Positions 8,801 to 16,796 of a stretch of 35,316 nt of DNA are shown here, piece by piece. A program made the translations under genes and the position numbers. The stretch comes from Candidatus Kapaibacterium sp. (GTDB lineage Bacteria; Bacteroidota; Ignavibacteria; Kapaibacteriales; UBA4661). The notes under the pieces are model-generated. The model was not told the DNA's origin, ran no database searches, and saw nothing but the letters and a program-made list of their open reading frames with translations. The first letter of the stretch is position 1. Each line of letters opens with the position of its first letter. The DNA is taken from NCBI GenBank assembly GCA_025358765.1, contig JANYIG010000288.1, positions 1-35,316 of the forward strand, in the 5' to 3' direction.

Positions 8801-9650
8801 TCAAGGCGTAATACGAATCCGAACTGCAACCGATACATTTTTGGCGTTACTCGTAGGGCGTGGCGTTACGTGCAATGCTCAAGGAGTGCCAGATTGTGCC
8901 GAAACTGAGATTACGCTTCGCTTCCAGCCACCCGCCGGAAAAACGAAGCCGGATGTGGGTGACACGATTTCCATGCAACTTGTGATGAAGAGTTCGCAAC
9001 GCCTGACTGATGCCCGATATGCGGCTAAAGCAAAGAATTACAGTGCTGAGATCATTATTCAAAATCCCGATGTATTTTTCCCAACTGCCATTGTAACGCC
9101 CGGAAATCTCTCTGCTCAGCAAAAAAACATTGGTCGAGCGCGAGTTCGCTTGAATGACGTTCCTGCGAATCGGGGCGCTGCAACGAGCGAGGTTGTTTTG
9201 GGCGAAATACGCGGATTGGCACTGCTTGCGGACACGCTTTCAACGCAAGTTCGCATCGCGGAATTCGTCTGGACAGATTCCGGACTACCCGATGCCAGCA
9301 TTCGCCGCACACTTACCGATGCAACGCTATCGGTTGAAACCTGCACGGCGGGCGGTTCGCCACGCTTACTCATTCCCAATCCAGCGCTCCAACTAACGCT
9401 CGTGCAAGCAGCACCAAACCCCGTGTCCGACCAATTCAACGTGGACTTTATCGTCCACACGGATGCACATCTCGACATCGTGCTTGTGGACGTGATGGGG
9501 CGCAAGGTGAAAACCTTTACAAGTAAAAGCATGACGGCAGACACATATACGATGACGTTCGCCACAAACGATTTAGTCACCGGCTCGTACTTACTGGTGC
9601 TGCAAACACCACTACAAGTGGTAACTCACAGATTGGAGATTTTGAAATGA
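5811..9650 (+). CDS. Large T9SS-secreted multidomain surface protein
   Basis: 1279 residues from ATG 5811, giving a proper signal peptide (MKIIFRLCFALTL, cleavage near AQA/Q about 25); the track ORF adds 15 unlikely residues. Domains in order: six BNR/sortilin-type propeller repeats with the pattern FRSTDNGTTW (about 65-300); three IPT/TIG Ig-like domains (about 346-612), each opening with a SFSPAS- or KLNPPS-like strand; a PKD-like module containing two Cys-Pro-type positions (about 614-700); a choice-of-anchor/ASH-like domain; a fibronectin-like domain (WSAV, AYAWTVRAV; about 800-895); a second ASH-like domain; a cohesin-like region; and a type A T9SS sorting domain at the end (AAPNPVSD, VDVMGRKVK, GSYLLVLQT). 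It is likely exported by T9SS and surface-attached or released. It overlaps the OmpA gene by four bases. Ligand unknown; adhesion is an inference. Confidence 0.88.
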   Translation: MKIIFRLCFALTLGLCVVVGTIQAQQQTLNWEPINKGLPEGTGVNAFSWISNRFGPGLVILAGTGGAGLYRSYDNGDSWSRIDGATTGFRSTDIRAFTISSITIYAGTKNGIYRSINQGSDWTIAGSTTNGLTSISITSLAVGLNFSLYAGTIDGGLFRSTDNGTTWKSSSVGINTPAITALNVIDNSTILAGTPRGIFRSTNNGDTWTFSNRGIPEYVQITGFTGFGTSVYASTFGAGVFRSTDFGLTWTPVNTGLPNLRITSVAVINLPNSSVKPLLVSTYGNGVFLSNNDGASWGQASYNIGNVKDPSSTPIFVTRVAIVETTPFAALLGATAYRATRVNAPPPIITSFSPASATAGTQDLVVTIEGANFNAPTVTLDGKTLELVSSSQTRLVVKVPASEISYETIKVVEVKNADGQKDNAGYRITAPTAPFITKLNPPSDTVQANPLRVAIVGSNFQPDATVIFNGVLIPPERILGRLSTLLIVNVPIEAVLYPGRVPVRVTNPKSGEFAEVLFTIKARPPKIATLTPPAVSVNAPTFNLAISGEDFFTTATVSIGGMKLDILNQSTTQIIAVIPSALITTIGSVTVTVTNPDGQFKSTQLKVVEFGLGLTASESIVCPGAPVQITGTILGGVGNYRIVSWTPAVSSSTLIGKTIQALVNPTVTTTYTLKLADNSNAEIQTAITIGVLQPSAVSEPLRVAFDTVNTFFTRIDQKTIIIRNTSSDNTTLTLGTPRTTTDNFAVITPVAGTILLGKQTSMTITVQFNPLQDGFVSDTLLIPYNPCGNVIAIPLSGRRITPVLPPPVPVTLQTGASGNFPANQPPTFSWSAVTFAASYSLQIARIDRNFTLANGFDGADFPIATTANTSLQPTFALQPNTAYAWTVRAVNSATTSTWTVPQYFITAPTGVQQLSLLPTKIDFGSTIVNDTERRGIQLTNPGNATQTIMSVDFFPAAVGSGAQRIFDISGSFTRNIVNPLLPANAVLTFRPTDTIPYQGVIRIRTATDTFLALLVGRGVTCNAQGVPDCAETEITLRFQPPAGKTKPDVGDTISMQLVMKSSQRLTDARYAAKAKNYSAEIIIQNPDVFFPTAIVTPGNLSAQQKNIGRARVRLNDVPANRGAATSEVVLGEIRGLALLADTLSTQVRIAEFVWTDSGLPDASIRRTLTDATLSVETCTAGGSPRLLIPNPALQLTLVQAAPNPVSDQFNVDFIVHTDAHLDIVLVDVMGRKVKTFTSKSMTADTYTMTFATNDLVTGSYLLVLQTPLQVVTHRLEILK

Positions 9651-11710
9651 AGCTGAACCTTTTATCATTCGTCATTCGTCGCTGGTCATTTGTCCTCACA
9701 TTTACACTTTTAGCACCGCCATTGGTTCACGCTCAAACCGCGTACGAAGAACCGTCTTTGGTACGCTATGGATTATTTGGGAGCTATGACCTCAACCAGC
9801 ACACCGTCAAATTCAAGGAGATCGTGCCGAGTTGCTGCAATAAAGTGTTCCCCAATGTCAATAATTCAAGCTGGACTGCAGGAGCGTTATTTGAGATACC
9901 GATTGTGGGTAGTTTCGGCATTAGCCTCCGCGCTGCATATTCCCCTCTTTCGACAAATTTTGCAACAGATTCCTTGCTGCCTTTGAGTAGCATTGGTGCG
10001 AATCAACCCCGTGCAATCCCCGTTCGCTTTGGGCTGGAAACAAAACTCGCCAGCATTGATATTGAGCCGACGTTTACCTTCCGCCCTATTGAACGCCTTT
10101 CCATCTACGCTGGTATGCGGGCTGCACTGTTTATCCAATCCAATTTCCGTCAATACGAACAACTCTTAGATAACAGTGTCGTCTATGCCGATACCCGCAC
10201 TAACACTCGCGCTGACGTAAGCGGCTCTATTCCTACGCGTAACGCATTTGTGCCGTTTTTGTTGGGTGGTATTAGCTACGAAATTCCGATAAGCCCGACC
10301 ATTTCTGTTGCCCCAGAGATTTTTTATTCCTACAAACTCGGCAGCCTACTCAACAACGAAACATGGCAAGTTAATACGCTGCGTTTGGGAGTTTCCGTGC
10401 GGTTCTCGCCTGCACCGACTATCCGTGTAGAATCATCGCCATCGCAGCTGCGTGACCAACGTAAACCAGACATCAACAAAACTCCGATTGACAAACAACA
10501 GAACAAAATAGATCAAGTAGAAAAAATGCTTGCGCCGCCAACAGCAAAGATTTTCTCCGTGAGCGGCATCGTTATTGGCTCTACCAACACTCAGCAGGTG
10601 ACCAGCCCAATAGTGAAAGTGGAAGAATTTGCGGCATCCGGCTCGAAGCCGCTTCTGAACGCTGTCTTTTTCGATGAAAAAGAAAGTGAGATTCCAGCTC
10701 GATATCACCGCCTAAAACCAACCGAACGGGCAAAGTTTCAGGTAGATAATCTTGCTTCGCTCGGTGTTCTCGACACGTATTATCAAATGCTGAATATCCT
10801 TGGCAAGCGTATGTCCTCATCACCCAAAACGAAAATTACACTCACTGGGTACGCCGATGGTTTGAAGGAAGCCAACAATCGTCAACTCGCATTACAGCGC
10901 GTAGAAAGTGTAAAAAAATATCTCAAAGATATGTGGAGCATTGATGATAAACGTGTTACAGTCAAGGTTTCCGGCAGTGAACCCCTTTCCTCCAGCAGCG
11001 CCAATGCTCGCAGCCGTGCCGAAGAGCAGCGTCGCGTGGACATTCAATCCGAAACATCAGAGCTCCTTGATGAACTCCGCTTCGATTACACCCAGCGCGG
11101 CGCAAACCCTCGTGTGCTGAAGATGAAATTTGACATTAATGCTCCGGCAGGCTTAAAACAATGGAAACTTGATGCCGTCGAGGCAGATAGTGTACGAGTG
11201 CGAACGCTGAAAACGTTCCGGGGAACGGATACCTATCCCGAAATCTTGGAATGGATTGTGGCTGCTACGCCGCAGGACACACTGCCCGCAGCTTCGCGCG
11301 ATATTGCCTTGCGATTGGAAGCCACCGACTCGCTTGGCAGGACAGGTAGAGCACCATTCTCCTTCGTGCCAATGGAGCTATTGACGATTTCCAACAAACG
11401 CAAATCCCGTAAACCTGACGAACGCGTAGACGGCTACACAGTTATTCCGTCGAGCTATGCAGCTCCGCTCATGGCGGACGACCCAAATATGCAGCGTACT
11501 ATAAAAAAAATTCAATCTAAACTTACGCCGGATGTAAAAGTGAATATTATAAGTGATGCTGGCGACGGGGCTCAAACGGTCGCAAAAGCATTAAACCTGC
11601 CGCAAGCCAAGGTTTCAACGAGTACACAGCCTTTGTACAACACAACATTGCCGGAAGGACGGTTCTACAACCGCGCCGTGCAAGTGGATGTGCGGACACC
11701 GCTTAAATAG
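9647..11710 (+). CDS. OmpA-family outer membrane protein with barrel, OmpA and Ig-like regions
   Basis: 687 residues, starting at an ATG that overlaps the T9SS cargo stop (ATGA), with GGAG 8 nt upstream, so translation is probably coupled. A signal peptide ends near VHAQ. Residues of about 30-260 form an outer-membrane beta-barrel-like region of alternating aromatic strands (LRAAYSPLS, LGVSVRFSP). A linker follows, then an OmpA peptidoglycan-binding domain with NAVFFDEKE, LTGYADG and SRAEEQRRVDI. After it comes an Ig-like stretch (EWIVAATP, LEATDSLGRTG) and a C-terminal half resembling a second OmpA tail (VNIISDAGDG, LPEGRFYNRAVQV). It probably anchors the outer membrane to peptidoglycan and may partner the preceding secreted protein. 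The leader region carries degenerate heptamer repeats. Confidence 0.82.
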   Translation: MKLNLLSFVIRRWSFVLTFTLLAPPLVHAQTAYEEPSLVRYGLFGSYDLNQHTVKFKEIVPSCCNKVFPNVNNSSWTAGALFEIPIVGSFGISLRAAYSPLSTNFATDSLLPLSSIGANQPRAIPVRFGLETKLASIDIEPTFTFRPIERLSIYAGMRAALFIQSNFRQYEQLLDNSVVYADTRTNTRADVSGSIPTRNAFVPFLLGGISYEIPISPTISVAPEIFYSYKLGSLLNNETWQVNTLRLGVSVRFSPAPTIRVESSPSQLRDQRKPDINKTPIDKQQNKIDQVEKMLAPPTAKIFSVSGIVIGSTNTQQVTSPIVKVEEFAASGSKPLLNAVFFDEKESEIPARYHRLKPTERAKFQVDNLASLGVLDTYYQMLNILGKRMSSSPKTKITLTGYADGLKEANNRQLALQRVESVKKYLKDMWSIDDKRVTVKVSGSEPLSSSSANARSRAEEQRRVDIQSETSELLDELRFDYTQRGANPRVLKMKFDINAPAGLKQWKLDAVEADSVRVRTLKTFRGTDTYPEILEWIVAATPQDTLPAASRDIALRLEATDSLGRTGRAPFSFVPMELLTISNKRKSRKPDERVDGYTVIPSSYAAPLMADDPNMQRTIKKIQSKLTPDVKVNIISDAGDGAQTVAKALNLPQAKVSTSTQPLYNTTLPEGRFYNRAVQVDVRTPLK
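9665..9699 (+). repeat. Heptamer repeats within the OmpA-family signal peptide
   Basis: Five units in exact 7-bp register: TCATTCG, TCATTCG, TCGCTGG, TCATTTG, TCCTCAC. They encode the SFVIRRWSFVL part of the signal peptide, in the same phase as the TCATTGG repeat in the lipoprotein gene (SLVIG). Confidence 0.6.
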
Positions 11711-11726
11711 AAATTAGAACGTCAGA

Positions 11727-13130
11727 ATGCAGCATAAACCTCATTGTCTTATTGTTGGCGGCGGCTTTGCGGGCGCAACGGCTGCCGTAACGCTTGTGCA
11801 GGCTGGTTGGCGGGTGACGCTTCTGGAAGCGAAGAGTGAAGCGGGCGGCAGGGTGTACTCGCTGACTGACCGTGAAACAGGCGAAGTAATTGACAATGGG
11901 CAACATTTGCTGATGGGCTGTTATCATCACACATTACACGTCCTCCAAACTCTTGGCACTGAGGGGCTTCTGCGTCCGCAGAAATCCATGCGAGTTGATT
12001 TTGCAGATTGCAAGCCAAACACCAATATCAATGCCGAATTTTTCACCTTAGACACCTCGTTGCTACCCGGCAAAGCAGGCATGGCGCTTGGCATTGCACG
12101 ACTGCGCGGTTTGACGTTGCAAGACCGCTTCAATGCTCTGCTGCTATCGCTCAAGATTCAACTCCATATTGCCCGTCCGCAGGGAAAAACCGCGCAGGAG
12201 TTTTTGGTAGAATACAAGCAGTCGGACAATAGTATTCATCGCTTTTGGGAGCCGATTATTCTCGCCACGCTTAATGCTCATCCCTCGGCAGCAGCGGCTT
12301 CATTGCTGGTGGAGGTGTTTCGGAGAGCATTTTTTGCAGATACCGCATCGTCAAGGCTTTTGTTGCCGCGTACCGGACTTGCAGAACTGCTTGCACCACT
12401 TCCCAAATGGCTTGAACGATACGGTTGCGTTTTCAGGCAAGCCACCGTATCGGAAATTCTCTTTGAAAGCAATAGAGTTATTGGTGCTAAAACAAGTAGT
12501 GGCGAAGTTTTTCATGCCGATTGTATGATTTCTACCGTACCGCCGCGCATCCTTGCTCGCTTATTACCAGAATCAATCTCACACCCAATAGGCTCTACTT
12601 GGCACTTCGCACAATTAACGCAATACGAATTTTCGCCCATTGTATCGGTCTATCTCTGGTTTGACCGTCCGTGCTTTGAGCAGGAATTTATCGCCATGCT
12701 TGGTACAAAAGTCCAGTGGATTTTTAACCGTCGCCGGATGTGCGATGCGCCCGACGATGTAGTAAAACGCTTTCCTGGTCATATTTCTCTTACTATCAGC
12801 GCCAGCGACGACATTATTACTGCCAGCGCCGACACAATCATCACGCTTTGTATGGATGAACTTCGGCAGGCGTTTCCGTCTGTCCGTGAAGCAGTATTAC
12901 TTCGTTCGCGCGTTATCAAGGAGAAAATGGCAACACCGCACATCACCCCAGAACTTGAATTAAAGCGCCTTACAGCCCAAACACCTATTGCAAATTTCTT
13001 CGTTGCGGGCGATTGGACGGACACTAAACTTCCCGCCACAATAGAAGGCGCTTCACAAAGCGGCTTCACGGCAGCGCAAATGGCTTTACGTGGATTTTCG
13101 TCAACAGGTAAGATTATGTCTGCGATTTGA
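11727..13130 (+). CDS. hpnE: Hydroxysqualene dehydroxylase (HpnE-like FAD amine-oxidase-fold enzyme)
   Basis: 467-residue flavoprotein. The FAD-binding dinucleotide motif is VGGGFAGATAA at the N-terminus, followed by EAKSEAGGRV (ribose-binding Glu and GGR) and the HpnE-like signature DNGQHLLMGCYHHTL. Further matches are FWEPIILATLNAHPS, LLLPRTGLAELL and the C-terminal FAD contact VAGDWTDTKLPATIEGA. In the HpnCDE route this enzyme reduces hydroxysqualene to squalene, the precursor of hopanoids and other triterpenes. hpnC and hpnD are not in this window, so a carotenoid-desaturase-like role cannot be fully excluded. Its last 17 bases overlap the end of the phosphatase gene on the opposite strand. 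It follows the OmpA gene after 16 nt. Confidence 0.8.
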   Translation: MQHKPHCLIVGGGFAGATAAVTLVQAGWRVTLLEAKSEAGGRVYSLTDRETGEVIDNGQHLLMGCYHHTLHVLQTLGTEGLLRPQKSMRVDFADCKPNTNINAEFFTLDTSLLPGKAGMALGIARLRGLTLQDRFNALLLSLKIQLHIARPQGKTAQEFLVEYKQSDNSIHRFWEPIILATLNAHPSAAAASLLVEVFRRAFFADTASSRLLLPRTGLAELLAPLPKWLERYGCVFRQATVSEILFESNRVIGAKTSSGEVFHADCMISTVPPRILARLLPESISHPIGSTWHFAQLTQYEFSPIVSVYLWFDRPCFEQEFIAMLGTKVQWIFNRRRMCDAPDDVVKRFPGHISLTISASDDIITASADTIITLCMDELRQAFPSVREAVLLRSRVIKEKMATPHITPELELKRLTAQTPIANFFVAGDWTDTKLPATIEGASQSGFTAAQMALRGFSSTGKIMSAI

Positions 13131-14364
13131 CATTGATGGCAAGTAATGTAGCATCATCGGCAAGTTCCAGAGTGGCACGTCCCGCGCCGCAGAAGGTACG
13201 GAGATGGGAAATTATTGTGTCGTAGAGTTGTTGCGGCATCTGCGAGCTGCCGTGTTTTTTGAGAACACGTTTGACGTTTTCTAAGCCAAATTCCTCATTG
13301 CCTGCATTGGTGGCTTCCATCACGCCATCGGTGAGAAACACAAAAACGTCACCTTCTTGGAATGAAGTACTCTGGACGTTGAACACACCTTTTGTTGCCA
13401 ATCCAAGTGCCATGCCACGTGGCTTGATTTCCTGCACTGAAGCCGTTCGCGGCGTATAATGGAGTACAGGCAGGTGTCCAGCATTCGCAACAATGAGTGT
13501 TTGGTTCTGGAAATTAACCAGGCAACATTGGAAACTCACGAACATACCCTTGTCAGCATTTTCGCAAATCATCTGGTTCAACGATTGCATCAGTGCCGGA
13601 AGGTTGCTGTAATGCTTGAGTTCCGTACGGAATGCACTTTTCGTAACTGCCATAAGCAACCCTGCTGCGATATTATGCCCCGATACATCACCAACGGCAA
13701 CAGCGATTTCATGCTCTGAGAACCGCACAACATCGAAGTAATCACCACCGACCTCGTTGGAAGGTACGGTTTTTCCAAATGCGGTATAGAATGGTTCGTT
13801 CAACGAAATTTCTGGTACAAAGCGCTGCTGGATAATCCGCGCAGCGTCTAATTCGCTCACCATCTGGACTTTTTCGCGGCTGATGGTACTCATCACATTC
13901 CCATAGAGCCGCATTCCAGTATAAACGCAGACGACTATTCCGAAAAACAATAATGTCGAGACAACATCATGGAAGCCCTCAATTCCGTTCATGCCAATTG
14001 TGATATGGGCAAAACCGCGACCAGTGAAAAAGCCGTAGAGTGCTCCAAAGACGGCACACAAACATATATATGTGAGATAATAACGCGGCTTGCGAAGACG
14101 AGAATTAACAATGCTTGCAGCAACATAACCATTACCAATAAGTGCCAGAGTGTAGATGTACCAAACAGAACTTGTACTAAGGTGGGCATCATCGCTCAAT
14201 GGTTTCAGAGCCAGATGTAATGCAAAAAGAACGGCAGTATTAAACGCAACAATGGCACCAGCTCCCTGTAACCGTTGGCGAAGCGGCAAGTCAGTAAACC
14301 CCTGATAATCGCGGAATGAACGTTCAATAAAACGTTCAGCAAGATTTTTTTTGCTTCTGGACAT
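13114..14364 (-). CDS. Membrane-bound SpoIIE/RsbU-type PP2C serine phosphatase
   Basis: 416 residues. The N-terminus is basic and cytoplasmic, then four predicted membrane helices lie at roughly 28-52, 62-85, 92-112 and 128-150. A short coiled linker (SELDAARIIQQRFVPE) of the kind that precedes RsbU phosphatases leads into a PPM/SpoIIE domain. Metal-binding motifs are GGDYFDVV, VGDVSGHN, FLTDGVMEA and ADDATLLAI. In relatives the third motif is usually GDVSGHG; here the last Gly is Asn. Such enzymes dephosphorylate anti-sigma antagonists or similar partners in partner-switching signalling, but no sigma factor, anti-sigma kinase or STAS gene is visible nearby. It is the last gene of the minus-strand block, 25 nt after the DUF5683 gene. 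Confidence 0.88.
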   Translation of the reverse strand: MSRSKKNLAERFIERSFRDYQGFTDLPLRQRLQGAGAIVAFNTAVLFALHLALKPLSDDAHLSTSSVWYIYTLALIGNGYVAASIVNSRLRKPRYYLTYICLCAVFGALYGFFTGRGFAHITIGMNGIEGFHDVVSTLLFFGIVVCVYTGMRLYGNVMSTISREKVQMVSELDAARIIQQRFVPEISLNEPFYTAFGKTVPSNEVGGDYFDVVRFSEHEIAVAVGDVSGHNIAAGLLMAVTKSAFRTELKHYSNLPALMQSLNQMICENADKGMFVSFQCCLVNFQNQTLIVANAGHLPVLHYTPRTASVQEIKPRGMALGLATKGVFNVQSTSFQEGDVFVFLTDGVMEATNAGNEEFGLENVKRVLKKHGSSQMPQQLYDTIISHLRTFCGAGRATLELADDATLLAINVKSQT

Positions 14365-14389
14365 AAGAGTTTGGGTTATTTTCTATCAC

Positions 14390-15028
14390 TTACCACCGCA
14401 ATGCTAATCCTATACGCCCTTGCACGGGCATAATATTGAGGCTTGCTTTGAGGTCATCGGTCACATCAAATTCATACAAATGCGCCCCCACAAACGCATC
14501 CACCGCCGCAAGCAGATAAACGCCAAGCAAATAGACAGCATAAGTGTCACGCACATCACGATAAAACTCTCGATAACGGAGCGTGAGCTGTCCCGATGAC
14601 GAATGCTGCGCGGAATCATTCAAATTATCATATTGTTGACGATACGTTACAAATTTGCTATTTGCTGAGTAAACCTGATATCCCAGCAGTACTGCGCCAC
14701 CGAATGCCAATGGCGCTTTCCAATACGATTCCACGTACACTTGCCCCCAGCCCGGCATCAGCAACGAACGCCACACAGCGCCAAACGGTGATTTTTCCAT
14801 TCTAAGTTCTGCCGTCGTGGATGTTTGTGGCAATATCTCCTTTAATGGCAGGAAGACTTTTTCCATGGCTTTTTCTTGTTCTGGCTTAATCGTTGCAGAT
14901 GTAGAGAGAATAGGTTCTGTAGGTTGAGCGCAAAGCGGTATTGTGGCTGCAACACAAAGAAAAAGAAGCCCGAACACAAGTGTTATTCGGGCTTTGGAGC
15001 AAATCGTTATGAACATTTTATTCGTCAC
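14390..15028 (-). CDS. DUF5683 domain membrane protein
   Basis: 212 residues from a GTG overlapping the ridA stop (GTGA); an ATG at 15016 (MFITICSK) is an equally possible start. A signal peptide or anchor ends near PLCAQ. The conserved part matches the DUF5683 pattern of Bacteroidota proteins: [19 protein letters not shown], then two to three helices, an Arg/Tyr-rich loop ([16 protein letters not shown]), then [20 protein letters not shown] near the end. The biochemical role of this family is unknown; it is often an envelope protein in conserved housekeeping contexts. Overlap with ridA suggests translational coupling. Confidence 0.78.
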   Translation of the reverse strand: MTNKMFITICSKARITLVFGLLFLCVAATIPLCAQPTEPILSTSATIKPEQEKAMEKVFLPLKEILPQTSTTAELRMEKSPFGAVWRSLLMPGWGQVYVESYWKAPLAFGGAVLLGYQVYSANSKFVTYRQQYDNLNDSAQHSSSGQLTLRYREFYRDVRDTYAVYLLGVYLLAAVDAFVGAHLYEFDVTDDLKASLNIMPVQGRIGLALRW

Positions 15029-15399
15029 TTTACAGCAACAATTTCAATCTCAACCATCACATCTTTCGGAAGCCTTGCCACTTCTACCGTCGAACGGGCA
15101 GGTTTGCTTTCGCCAAGATATTTCCCATAAACTTCATTCATTGCCACAAAGTTATTCATATCTTTCAGGAATACCGTTGCTTTCACGACGTTAGCGAACG
15201 TGTAGCCCGCCTCATCCAGCAAGGCTTTGATATTTTCTAACGCTTGAGTGGTTTGTTCAGCAATGCCACCCGCAACTACATCACCGTTTTTGAGCGGAAT
15301 CTGCCCCGACAGAAACAGCATCACACCTTGTGTTTGAATACCTTGCGAATACGGTCCGATTGGTTCGGGGGCGTTGCTTGTGTAAATAACGTTTTTCAT
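15025..15399 (-). CDS. ridA: RidA family reactive enamine/imine deaminase
   Basis: 124 residues from the ATG at 15399 ([20 protein letters not shown]); the track ORF adds ten residues without support. RidA proteins hydrolyse reactive 2-aminoacrylate-type enamines released by PLP enzymes and form cytosolic trimers. The signatures are present: IGPYSQ near the N-terminus, LSGQIPL, a [12 protein letters not shown] helix, and the terminal active-site motif [20 protein letters not shown] containing the substrate-binding Arg. Length is normal for the family. It lies between the ROK kinase gene (106 nt upstream) and the DUF5683 gene (4-nt overlap), all on the minus strand. Confidence 0.93.
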   Translation of the reverse strand: MKNVIYTSNAPEPIGPYSQGIQTQGVMLFLSGQIPLKNGDVVAGGIAEQTTQALENIKALLDEAGYTFANVVKATVFLKDMNNFVAMNEVYGKYLGESKPARSTVEVARLPKDVMVEIEIVAVK

Positions 15400-15505
15400 A
15401 GTCCAAAGTTCGGAAAAAGAGATGAACAAAAAATGTTAAACTGTGTTAAAATCGCCTTCGATTATTGGTTCAAGCCATTGAGATGCACTATTGGGAAGAT
15501 TCCTG

Positions 15506-16441
15506 CTAAAAGGTTTCTGCATGGATTTTGCCAAGCATCGCCGCTCCCACAAGACCAGCAGTGCTGCCAAATTTCGCAGCACGAATGTCCGATTCCGACG
15601 CAATCGTCGGCAGAGCACGAGTTTTCAGGGTGTTCCGTGCTGTGTCCAGAAATATTGGATGCGCTTGCGATACACCACCGCCCACTACGACTACACGCAT
15701 ATCCAAAATCGCCAGCATCGAACATAAACCCAATCCTAGCACTGTGCCAGCATGTTTCAAGCATTCGAGCGCCGCAACATCGTGGCGTACTGCGGCTTCG
15801 GAGATGTCTTTCACATCTAAATCCTTGACGTTGTTTAGTGTGGAATCGGGATATTTTGCAGCGAACAGATGCCCCATCGTGATTAAGCCCGCACGACCAA
15901 TTATTTCTTCCAATGTTCCCGTCTGGAAAAGCTGTTTGCCTGCTTCCGTCGTGGCATTGAAGTCCATTACGATATGCCCAACTTCTCCAGCACCGCCACG
16001 TTCACCTGTAAAAATACGATTCTCGACGATGATTGCACCACCAACTCCAGTTCCAAGCGTAATATAGAGAAAATGAGAAGCATCGTTGCCTGCACCAAGC
16101 TCCGATTCTGCTAACCCCGCCACATTTGCATCGTTATCCACTGTAAGCGGTACAGAAGAGACGGATTGCAAAAGCTCGATAAGTGGTACAATCCCCCAGC
16201 CCGGTAAGTTTGGCGGATGATACACACAACCGTCCTTCGGGTTTACTACTGACGGAAACCCCACACCAATTGATTCCCCTTGCTCTGAGAGTTTTTTGAC
16301 TATGGATTGCAGCTGCTCAATCATCGCATCTTTGCCAGCCTGCGGATTAGTCGGAACGGATGTTTGCTGTGCGATAGAGCCGTCGGCAGCTACAATACCG
16401 TATTTGATGGTTGTTCCACCAATGTCAATTCCTGCAAACAT
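15506..16441 (-). CDS. ROK family sugar kinase without the zinc cysteine cluster
   Basis: 311 residues from ATG 16441 (MFAGIDIGGTT); an upstream GTG at 16453 adds four residues. ROK kinases phosphorylate hexoses or N-acetylhexosamines with ATP, glucose being common. Visible motifs are the N-terminal phosphate-binding IDIGGTTIKYG, the sugar-binding VDNDANVAGLAE with catalytic Asp, LGTGVGGAII, and GGAGEVGHIVM. The usual CxCGxxGCxE zinc site after the GH is missing: the sequence there is FNATTEAGKQLFQTGTLEE with no Cys. A C-terminal adenosine-binding region (VVVVGGGVS) is intact. Substrate cannot be named; glucokinase activity is plausible. It lies 33 nt downstream of the DivIC-like gene. Confidence 0.85.
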   Translation of the reverse strand: MFAGIDIGGTTIKYGIVAADGSIAQQTSVPTNPQAGKDAMIEQLQSIVKKLSEQGESIGVGFPSVVNPKDGCVYHPPNLPGWGIVPLIELLQSVSSVPLTVDNDANVAGLAESELGAGNDASHFLYITLGTGVGGAIIVENRIFTGERGGAGEVGHIVMDFNATTEAGKQLFQTGTLEEIIGRAGLITMGHLFAAKYPDSTLNNVKDLDVKDISEAAVRHDVAALECLKHAGTVLGLGLCSMLAILDMRVVVVGGGVSQAHPIFLDTARNTLKTRALPTIASESDIRAAKFGSTAGLVGAAMLGKIHAETF

Positions 16442-16474
16442 AGTCAGTGCCACGATTGATTGATACGATATGAG

Positions 16475-16765
16475 TTACTTTTTCGGAGATTCGATACGAT
16501 AAACACTTTCTCCCTGTCGAATCATTCCGTAGCGTTCACGGGCAATTTTTTCAATGAGCAACGTGTCGTTGTCAAGTTGTTTCACCATCTTTTTGAGAGA
16601 GTCTTGTTGCTCACGTGCAGCTCCAATACTTTCTTGCAGCTTGCGTTTCTCCACCTCAAGGCTCACACGCGAGAATACGCCCCGCGACGAGAACAACGCA
16701 TAGACCACAAATAGTCCTCCTAATGCTAAGGCAAGAATCCGGCGGTTTTGTTTAGGTTGTGCCAT
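16475..16765 (-). CDS. FtsB/DivIC-like septum formation initiator
   Basis: 96 residues from ATG 16765 (MAQPKQNRR), preferred over the longer ORF that overlaps purM. A short basic cytoplasmic head is followed by one membrane helix (LALALGGLFVVYALF), then a heptad-rich coiled coil (EVEKRKLQESIGAAREQQ... KKMVKQLDND) and the family end motif IEKIARERYGMIRQGESVYRI. FtsB/DivIC proteins join the divisome with FtsL and FtsQ/DivIB and help trigger septal peptidoglycan synthesis. The length is typical. It lies 31 nt after purM and 33 nt before the ROK gene, so it is probably cotranscribed with both. Confidence 0.85.
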   Translation of the reverse strand: MAQPKQNRRILALALGGLFVVYALFSSRGVFSRVSLEVEKRKLQESIGAAREQQDSLKKMVKQLDNDTLLIEKIARERYGMIRQGESVYRIESPKK

Positions 16766-16796
16766 CCGCGCTTTCCTATGTTGATGCAGTGGAGTT

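Noticed and set aside
15244-16067. Plus-strand ORFs of 194 and 179 residues over ridA and the ROK gene
   Set aside because: Fully antisense to two genes with clear signatures.
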